Positions 56,991 to 64,000 of a DNA stretch of 64,000 nucleotides are shown piece by piece. A program made the position numbers and the translations under genes. The stretch comes from Diploptera punctata (Eukaryota > Arthropoda > Insecta > Blattodea > Blaberidae). The stretch is from assembly GCA_030220185.1 (NCBI GenBank), contig JASPKZ010002332.1, positions 868,001 to 932,000 on the forward strand. The letters run 5' to 3'. Positions within the stretch are counted from its first letter, which is position 1, and every line of letters starts with the position of its first letter. The notes below the pieces were generated by a model. That model saw only the letters and a program-made list of their open reading frames with translations. It made no database searches and had not been told where the DNA came from.

Positions 56991-57470
56991 TATAGCCCAA
57001 TAGTACTACATCATCAGCATAAACTAACAGCGTATTAATACCATTGAGTTGTAGACATTCTTCATCCTGTAAAGATTTGATGGCATGCTCTAGTAACAAA
57101 ATTGAAGAGTAGAGGAGATAGTGCATCTCCTTGCTTTAACCCATTGTGAATTTAAAAAGCATCTGAAAACTCTTTGCCTATATGAACCTTACTCTTTGTA
57201 CCATTTAGACACATTCGAATAAGTCTAATTACTTTTTAGAAATTCCAAACTCCACAGGATATTATATAACTTCTCCTACTTAATTGAATCGTATGTTTTT
57301 TTAAGTCAACATATAGTTGAATATTTGATACGCAGTAACATTATTTTCCAATTTCTTTCTGAAAATATGTTTTATACTACACATCTAATCTATTTTAGAT
57401 CCGATTCATCTAAATCCATTTTAAGGTAAGTTCTTATTTATATAAATAATCCGAATATATATATATATAT
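56990..57470 (-). pseudogene. LINE RT fragment (YADDVVLL region)
   Basis: Read on the minus strand it encodes INTLLVYADDVVLLGYSEG preceded by the GDALSPLLFNFVT-type segment (near 57,120-57,150) and continues upstream in decayed form to 57,465. Its last 190 bp recur twice on the far side of the tRNA-like array. Confidence 0.7.
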
Positions 57471-57679
57471 TATAAATATATTTTTGACATTTGGCAATGA
57501 AGGCAAATATGATATGAAAAGAAAAATGAATGCGTTACTGCTATAAAGTAAATATTCTCTTTAAAAATTTGCTTAACTGTTACGTTAGCCGCGAGATGGC
57601 AGTTGGAACAATTTCAGCTACCTCTTGTGTGAATTGAGAATACTACATGTATAAGAAAATTGTATGCTTGTATTGGAAT

Positions 57680-57754
57680 TCTTGAGTAGCTCAGTTGGTT
57701 AGAGCGCTAAAGGTACAGACTTTAGAGACTCGAGTTCGAATCCCGACTCAAGCA
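57680..57754 (+). tRNA. tRNA-like X, array copy 1
   Basis: Acceptor TCTTGAG/CTCAAGC (first pair mismatched), D-arm GCTC-AGTTGGTTA-GAGC, anticodon arm CTAAAG-GTACAGA-CTTTAG, T-arm TCGAG-TTCGAAT-CCCGA with one A-C mismatch, then A. A box and B box are intact and a T5 terminator follows 6 nt later. The anticodon arm is two nt too long for a standard tRNA, so decoding function is doubtful. Confidence 0.6.
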
Positions 57755-57982
57755 TTCATTTTTCTTTTCATATCATATTTGCCTTCATTGCCAAATGTCA
57801 AAAAATATATTTATAATATCTATATATAAAAGCGTTACTGCTATAAAGTAAATATTCTCTTTAAAAAAAATTTGCTTAACTGTTACGTTAGCCGCGAGAT
57901 GGCAGTTGGAACAATTTCAGCTACCTCTTGTGTGAATTGAGAATACTACATGTATAAGAAAATTGTATGCTTGTATTGGAAT

Positions 57983-58057
57983 TCTTGAGTAGCTCAGTTG
58001 GTTAGAGCGCTAAAGGTACAGACTTTAGAGACTCGAGTTCGAATCCCGACTCAAGCA
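57983..58057 (+). tRNA. tRNA-like X, array copy 2
   Basis: Identical to array copy 1 across the cloverleaf, with the same downstream T5 run. Confidence 0.6.
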
Positions 58058-58284
58058 TTCATTTTTCTTTTCATATCATATTTGCCTTCATTGCCAAATG
58101 TCAAAAATATATTTAATATCTATATATAAAAGCGTCACTGCTATAAAGTAAATATTCTCTTTAAAAAAAATTTGCTTAACTGTTACGTTAGCCGCGAGAT
58201 GGCAGTTGGAACAATTTCAGCTACCTCTTGTGTGAATTGAGAATACTACATGTGTATAAGAAAATTGTATGCTTGTATTGGAAT

Positions 58285-58359
58285 TCTTGAGTAGCTCAGT
58301 TGGTTAGAGCGCTAAAGGTACAGACTTTAGAGACTCGAGTTCGAATCCCGACTCAAGCA
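58285..58359 (+). tRNA. tRNA-like X, array copy 3
   Basis: Same cloverleaf as copy 1. The leader has a 2-bp TG insertion (ACATGTGTATAAG). Confidence 0.6.
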
Positions 58360-58590
58360 TTCATTTTTCTTTTCATATCATATTTGCCTTCATTGCCAAA
58401 TGTCAAAAATATATTTATAATATCTATATATAAAAGCGTTACTGCTATAAAGTAAATATTCTCTTTAAAAAAAAATTTTGCTTAACTGTTACGTTAGCCG
58501 CGAGGATGGCAGTTGGAACAATTTCAGCTAACCTCTTGTGTGAATTGAGAATACTACATGTATAAGAAAATTGTATGCTTGTATTGGAAT

Positions 58591-58665
58591 TCTTGAGTAG
58601 CTCAGTTGGTTAGAGCGCTAAAGGTACAGACTTTAGAGACTCGAGTTCGAATCCCGACTCAAGCA
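58591..58665 (+). tRNA. tRNA-like X, array copy 4
   Basis: Same cloverleaf. The leader hairpin carries single-base insertions (GCGAGGATGG and GCTAACCTC), so this unit is slightly longer. Confidence 0.6.
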
Positions 58666-58891
58666 TTCATTTTTCTTTTCATATCATATTTGCCTTCATT
58701 GCCAATGTCAAAAATATATTTATAATATCTATATATAAAAGCGTTACTGCTATAAAGTAAATATTCTCTTTAAAAAAAATTTGCTTAACTGTTACGTTAG
58801 CCGCGAGATGGCAGTTGGAACAATTTCAGCTACCTCTTGTGTGAATTGAGAATACTACATGTATAAGAAAATTGTATGCTTGTATTGGAAT

Positions 58892-58966
58892 TCTTGAGTA
58901 GCTCAGTTGGTTAGAGCGCTAAAGGTACAGACTTTAGAGACTCGAGTTCGAATCCCGACTCAAGCA
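58892..58966 (+). tRNA. tRNA-like X, array copy 5
   Basis: Same cloverleaf. The first terminator run is four T instead of five. Confidence 0.6.
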
Positions 58967-59194
58967 TTCATTTTCTTTTCATATCATATTTGCCTTCATT
59001 GCCAAATGTCAAAAATATATTTATAATATCTATATATAAAAGCGTTACTGCTATAAAGTAAATATTCTCTTTAAAAAAAAATTTGCTTAACTGTTACGTT
59101 AGCCGCGAGATGGCAGTTTGAACAATTTTCAGCTACCTCTTGTGTGAATTGAGAATACTACATGTATAAGAAAATTGTATGCTTGTATTGGAAT

Positions 59195-59269
59195 TCTTGA
59201 GTAGCTCAGTTGGTTAGAGCGCTAAAGGTACAGACTTTAGAGACTCGAGTTCGAATCCCGACTCAAGCA
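59195..59269 (+). tRNA. tRNA-like X, array copy 6
   Basis: Same cloverleaf. The leader has two small changes (GGCAGTTTGAACAATTTTC). Confidence 0.6.
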
Positions 59270-59497
59270 TTCATTTTTCTTTTCATATCATATTTGCCTT
59301 CATTGCCAAATGTCAAAAATATATTTATAATATCTATATATAAAAGCGTTACTGCTATAAAGTAAATATTCTCTTTAAAAAAAAATTTGCTTAACTGTTA
59401 CGTTAGCCGCGAGATGGCAGTTGGAACAATTTCAGCTACCTCTTGTGTGAATTGAGAATACTACATGTATAAGAAAATTGTATGCTTGTATTGGAAT

Positions 59498-59572
59498 TCT
59501 TGAGTAGCTCAGTTGGTTAGAGCGCTAAAGGTACAGACTTTAGAGACTCGAGTTCGAATCCCGACTCAAGCA
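59498..59572 (+). tRNA. tRNA-like X, array copy 7
   Basis: Same cloverleaf and terminator as copy 1. Confidence 0.6.
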
Positions 59573-59798
59573 TTCATTTTTCTTTTCATATCATATTTGC
59601 CTTCATTGCCAAATGTCAAAAATATATTATAATATCTATATATAAAAGCGTTACTGCTATAAAGTAAATATTCTCTTTAAAAAAAATTTGCTTAACTGTT
59701 ACGTTAGCCGCGAGATGGCAGTTGGAACAATTTCAGCTACCTCTTGTGTGAATTGAGAATACTACATGTATAAGAAAATTGTATGCTTGTATTGGAAT

Positions 59799-59873
59799 TC
59801 TTGAGTAGCTCAGTTGGTTAGAGCGCTAAAGGTACAGACTTTAGAGACTCGAGTTCGAATCCCGACTCAAGCA
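59799..59873 (+). tRNA. tRNA-like X, array copy 8 (last)
   Basis: Same cloverleaf. The trailing sequence is cut off by a TA run at about 59,895, ending the array. Confidence 0.6.
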
Positions 59874-59924
59874 TTCATTTTTCTTTTCATATCATATATA
59901 TATCTATATATATATATATATATT

Positions 59925-60110
59925 ATTGAATAGTATGCTTTTTGAAGTCAACATATTGTTGAATAGTTGATACGCAGTACCATTATTTTCCAATTTCTTT
60001 CTAAAATATATGTATTATACTAAACATCTAATTTATTTTAGACCCGATTCTTCTATATCCATTTTAAGGTAAGTTCTTATTTATATAAATAATCCGAAAA
60101 TATATATAGG
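59925..60110 (-). repeat. LINE-derived 190-bp module, second copy
   Basis: Direct repeat of 57,275-57,470 (ATTGAATxGTATGCTTTTT start, AATAATCCGAA end), bounded on both sides by TA runs. Confidence 0.85.
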
Positions 60111-60129
60111 CCTATATATATCTTAACCT

Positions 60130-60197
60130 ACTTTAGGGATGTATGGAGAGCTTATGTCCGCGCGGCCATGAACCTACGGGTTCGATAGTGCCAGTGA
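60130..60197 (+). mobile_element. LINE family e, terminal 68 bp
   Basis: TAGGGATGTATGGAGAGCTT through GGGTTCGATAGTGCCAGTGA, the exact 3' end of LINE e, lying between two copies of the 190-bp module. Confidence 0.85.
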
Positions 60198-60214
60198 GTA
60201 TATATATATATATA

Positions 60215-60420
60215 TATATAATTGAATCGTATGCTTTTTTGAAGTCAACATATAGTTGAATAGTTGATACGCAGTACCATTATTTTCCAATTTCTTTCTA
60301 ATAATATGTTTTATACTAAACATCTAATCTATTTTAGACCCGATTCTTCTAAATCCATTTTAAGGTAAGTTTTTATTTATAGGTTATAAATAATCCGAAT
60401 ATTTATAATATATATATATA
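60215..60420 (-). repeat. LINE-derived 190-bp module, third copy
   Basis: Same module as at 57,275 and 59,925, same orientation, with a few substitutions and a small insertion (TATAGGT) near 60,382. Confidence 0.85.
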
Positions 60421-60449
60421 TATATCCGAAAATATTTTATTCGTAGTGT

Positions 60450-60860
60450 AGAGTACAGTATTTGAGAATATAGTATTTGAGAATAAAGTTCTTAGGAAAA
60501 CCAAAGGGAGATGAACAAACAGGTGAATGGAGAAGACTACATAACAATGAACTACATGGTCTTTACAGGAAGCCAGATATGATAAGAACAGTTAAGTCTC
60601 GTAGACTGCGATGGGCAGGACATGTGGCACGAATGGGAAATGAAAGACATGCATGGAAGCTTCTTGTAGGAAAACCAGAGGGAAAACGCCCAGTTGGTAG
60701 ACCAAGAATGAGGTGGGAGAATAACATTAACTATGATTTGAGGGAAGTAGATTATACAGGGAATGATTGGAAAGCATTAGCTCAGGATAGGGATGTATGG
60801 AGAGCTTATGTCCGTGCGGCCATGGACCTACGGGTTCGATATTGCCAGTGAGTTAGTTAG
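60450..60860 (+). pseudogene. LINE family e, 3' end with open C-terminal frame
   Basis: 124-codon open frame: TGEWRRLHNNELHGLYRKPD, VKSRRLRWAGHVARMGNERH, LLVGKPEGKRPVGRPRMRWE, NNINYDLREVDYTGNDWKAL, ending RAAMDLRVRYCQ, the last residues running over the conserved terminal sequence. Upstream RT is missing. The basic C-terminal tail with GRPRxRW is shared by many insect LINE ORFs. It ends in GTTAGTTAGTG, the start of the family's GTTA tail. It is the best-preserved copy of family e in the window. Confidence 0.85.
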
Positions 60861-60864
60861 TGTA

Positions 60865-61770
60865 GGGTACAGATTTATTTGTACACATTTTTATAATCCT
60901 AAAACTAAATTGCTAATAAAAGTAATCCATTTAAATGATATAAAATAATGAATTATTGAAAATAAATTAATTTTCTCATAAGTAACAAATGTCAATGAAA
61001 AGGAATAATTTATGAAATCTACATTTCAGATAAAATTAAATAATTTGTCTGAAAAATAACAGAAAATCAGTGAAACGGTTTCATACTTTTTTTTACAAAA
61101 AATCAACTAGTGGAAGTAATTTATGTTCATTTCATATGAAGAATATATTTTATAAAAAAAAATTAAAACATCAAGGGCTAACTGCAAAAAAAAACACGAT
61201 GTTAAATAACGCTGTAAATCAACATTTTCTAGCCTAGAACTTGATTCAAGAGATTCCATAATCAACTTGTTACGGTAGGCTCCGTGGTTTAACTTTTGTG
61301 TAAATCATGTTTCATTCTTTAAACAGTATTTATAACTATCAATTTACTGCGGAATTCGATAAGTAATAGCAAAACTTTTATAACATAAATATTTATTTAG
61401 GTTACTTTTGACATTACGAACTTCATTTATACTTTATTGTCAAGTCAACTATACGTTGCCAAATTCTTGGAAGATGGATAACTTCATCTGCAGCACCATT
61501 TCTGGATATCTCTTTCATTGGTCGATCTAGAATTTTCTGGATATCAAATCTTAATTGAAACCGAATGCTTCGTAGAGGTTCTTTGATATTTGAGAATAAG
61601 TTATAGTCACAAGGGCTCTTGTCTGTTGAATATTGTTAATGTTCGAGTACTTCCCAATTCCACCTTCTAAACAAATTCTATCTACTGAACATATTTTTAG
61701 GGCGGTATTACTTTCTAAATGTAGAAAAACAAGTGAATGTATTAAAAAATATTATTATGTCGAGATTTTC
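60865..61770. other. Spacer, nothing recognised
   Basis: AT-rich without recognisable content. Confidence 0.4.
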
Positions 61771-61775
61771 AATAT

Positions 61776-62160
61776 GTCCACCGCTGTGGTCTCGAGGTAG
61801 CGTGCTGCCTTGTCACGCAGCGGGCCCGGGTTCGACCCCGGTCGGGACAGTTTTTCTGGGTGAGGTTTTTCAGCGGGTTTTTCCTCACCTATAAGACAAA
61901 TGTCAGGAAAACTTTAAGGCCCAAACGGTCCCCGAAATCATATGGCCATCGCAATCATCATCATTCATATTCATCTTAGATTAAGCTTAGGATTAGGGAC
62001 TCTCCCGGCGCACCACTATCATCATCATCACCCATCATATCATTGGGGCAACGTAACCTCGCCTTCCAGGCGCCCCAACCTCAGAAGTGGACTACAAGAA
62101 CGCCATGCCAGGAGAGAACACCAGGAATGTTCAAAGACAACCTGGGACATTTACAAAAAA
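61776..62160 (+). repeat. tRNA-derived SINE, family 1 (full-length copy)
   Basis: Close match to the 9.1-kb copy: GTCCACCGCTGTGGTCTCGA, B box GGGTTCGACCCC, GTTTTTCCTCACCTATAAGA, then CCTTCCAGGCGCCCCAACC, ending in an A-rich tail near 62,155. Confidence 0.88.
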
Positions 62161-62164
62161 TAAA

Positions 62165-64000
62165 AAGATTTTCAATATTACAGATTATACAACAAAAACT
62201 GCTCAACAATATCCTACAAGATTACAATGGTCACCACAAGGATCGCTGTTTTATAACAATGTTGCCAATTACTTATCGAATTCCCTATAAGGCATTTAAT
62301 AAAACTTCTTAGTGTTCATGTTTAGTAACTGCCCTATTTTTTTTCCCGGAAAAGGGAACATTAATAAATAATAATGCTATAAAATGTATTTATTATAATG
62401 CAGACTGCACTAGTAAAACTCATTAGCATATACAACATTAAAGCACAATGATTTATTCATTGGATCATGAAAGTTACGGCTTCCCAGTATCTTTCTTTTC
62501 TGATGGCATTTGTTATGTTGTCCAGAGATGTAAGTTACACTAACATAAAATATTCTATCATAAAATTAATTGCTAAAGTAAACACACCCAAATGGCCACT
62601 CCTCTCGGTTCGTGATCGCCTTATGCACGTTTCAGATATCAAACTGTCAGATTTTAACTTTATTTGGAGCAGCTTTCCATGCCACGCGTCTGGACTTCGA
62701 GCCTTTCTTGTAACAAAGTGGTCACTGGTTTGTTTTGACGTGCACCGATTACTTTTCGCTTCCGGTTCACATAAATACGAGATGGTAGCGATCGGATAGA
62801 TAGATTCGATTCATGGAGTGTAATTTATGAGGTTATATAAGACGTCCATAATTATACATTGCGTGAGAAAAAAGATCGTTTGAAGCATGACAGTAAAATA
62901 TTGTTTTTATATTTAAAAAAAAAATCTTACCGCAATCTTAAAATGCTGTACTTTATTAAAGATCATGATACAAATTTCCGTGAAAGTAAGCAAATCATCA
63001 AGATCTTAGAACAAACCTTCCCTCAATCACCGTGAAAGAGATCATGACCGTTGTGCTACTCATTAACATAGCATTGAATGGAAAATTATTCAGTGAAAAG
63101 GATCGGAATTCTCGAAGGAAATATGAAGACAGAAATATAATTTACGACATTAGGGTAGGTAATTTATAACGTTCGAGATGTGACAGAGGAGGTCAAAAGG
63201 AATGATATACATTATAGTTTCTCCTCTTAGATGCGATAAGATAGATCATTCAGAATTATAAGATTGCTTTTTTTTCATTTCCATGATCTTAAATTTAATG
63301 TTTTATATTCACATGTTGACGAAATATTCCTCGATTAAATACTCAAAACTATTGGATTTAAAAAGTTTTCCTTATAATTGATGGATGCAGTGTGCATCTT
63401 GATTTTAAGTATCACATAATACAAATTTTGGCCTATACTCGTAGGATTAAAATATGAAAACTGGAAGTTAAGATGCAATTCCTTCTGAAGTCCATCTAAA
63501 AATTAACTGTTGAAAGTATATTAATTTTAGGACTGTTTTACGATGTAGCTATGTTACTTCATATCTGAATATTATAACTTTTTCGTATCGTAGTTATTCC
63601 TAAGTCTGAAAGAGAGAAATAAATAATTGTTTGAAGTTATCATGCCATCTTCTGATCTTTTAAAACTGAACCTATAATATGATCAGTACGTGTAATAAAA
63701 AAAGCATAGTCTTCATTTTACTGTATCTATTTTGTGCAATCAGTTAGTGTAGAGTTACTACTCACATATTATTTCATTTCGTTTGTCATAATTTATGTAA
63801 AATAATACACATATTCTGGGAGGCATAAAATTATTATGACAGTGAATACTGTTGGTTTTTCAATGAATACGCCTATTTCTGGAGGCAGCATTCATCTCGA
63901 AAGTGAACTGCATTTTGCCTGGAACATGTTACAAGGGTCAAGCTGTATACAGATGTTATTATGCAAGTCTACCTGTCTGACACGTGAGATTAAGTTGCCC
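62165..64000. other. Spacer with no confident gene
   Basis: A 110-codon ORF (62,467-62,799, plus) has a hydrophobic start but no recognisable family and ordinary intergenic texture. Two short coding-looking runs follow: 62,943-63,035 (MLYFIKDHDTNFRESKQIIK, then ILEQTFPQSP) and 63,043-63,150 (MTVVLLINIALNGKLFSEKD onward, ending at an AGG/GTAGGT donor-like site). None can be called a gene. Confidence 0.3.

Larger units (their letters stand above)
57475..59900 (+). repeat. Tandem array of eight about 302-bp units, each with a tRNA-like X sequence
   Basis: Spacing between successive cloverleaf starts is 303, 302, 306, 301, 303, 303 and 301 bp. Unit order: leader from GTTACTGCTATAAAGTAAAT, hairpin CGCGAGA/TCTTGTG (two G-U pairs), tRNA-like sequence, T-run, then TTGCCTTCATTGCCAAATGT and a TA-rich link. 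One inverted copy of the trailing sequence opens the array (57,488-57,534), so the array as a whole has inverted ends. Units are nearly identical, indicating recent amplification or homogenisation. Confidence 0.92.

Noticed and set aside
57535..57680. Self-cleaving hammerhead ribozyme in the tandem unit (retrozyme)
   Set aside because: I saw no CTGATGA core with a matching GAAA in the unit by eye; a covariance-model search would settle it.
57680..59873. Ordinary functional tRNA gene cluster
   Set aside because: The anticodon arm is two nt too long, the T-arm has a mismatch, and a long leader is repeated with each copy; kept as tRNA-like instead.
57475..59900. CRISPR array
   Set aside because: Regular repeats, but the whole 302-bp unit is conserved with no variable spacers, and the organism is eukaryotic.
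62467..62799. 110-codon ORF with hydrophobic start
   Set aside because: No recognisable domain, no supporting splice or promoter signals; length is within chance for this much AT-rich DNA.

Overview
This window is AT-rich animal DNA, almost certainly from an insect. It has spliced genes, tRNA-derived SINEs, several LINE families, Tc1/mariner and hAT remnants, a Ty3/gypsy element with a baculovirus-F-type envelope (errantivirus-like), and many AAT, TA and AACT microsatellites. The repeat content resembles a large-genome insect such as a cockroach or its relatives, but I cannot name the species from sequence alone.

Layout. 1-6.8 kb: gag, pol, env and 3' LTR of an errantivirus-like retroelement; its 5' end lies outside the window. 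The gag/pol junction carries a textbook -1 frameshift signal. 7-9.5 kb: a LINE 3' end and a tRNA-derived SINE. 9.9-30.6 kb: one minus-strand host gene, a DUF229 (sulfatase/alkaline-phosphatase-like) membrane protein. I could assemble four phase-compatible exons, separated by introns packed with transposons: a CR1/L2-like LINE, a mariner pseudogene split by a SINE, a mariner fragment, an AAT-flanked LINE, an almost complete Tc1 element, a hAT BED-finger remnant and a solo LTR. The last exon has a one-base frameshift. 31-36 kb: LINE 3' ends, small MITEs, and a plus-strand signal-peptide first exon whose downstream exons I could not find. 36.8-46 kb: a mariner-type MITE, two repeat families each present twice in opposite orientation, and an anonymous 1.4-kb TIR element. 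46.5-52 kb: a LINE with a SINE inserted in it, an inverted-repeat (foldback) element, and a decayed satellite. 53-54 kb: a second decayed satellite interrupted by a pair of tRNA-like units. 54.8-62.2 kb: LINE and SINE fragments around the most striking structure of the window, eight tandem units of about 302 bp. Each carries a tRNA-like cloverleaf with A and B boxes and a downstream T-run. 62.2-64 kb: no confident gene.

The best candidate for something undescribed is the tRNA-like family (26.0-26.4, 53.1-53.7 and 57.5-59.9 kb). It has two different cloverleaf types, X and Y, behind related leader sequences and in the same X-then-Y order at two distant loci. Both types share an odd anticodon loop (TACAGA), their stems show compensatory changes, and X has inverted-repeat flanks. 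Other good leads are a SINE that shares the last 32 bp of a LINE family in the same window, the frameshift signal, and the foldback element with a coding-looking loop. Nothing was computed: all alignments, folds and repeat boundaries were made by eye.
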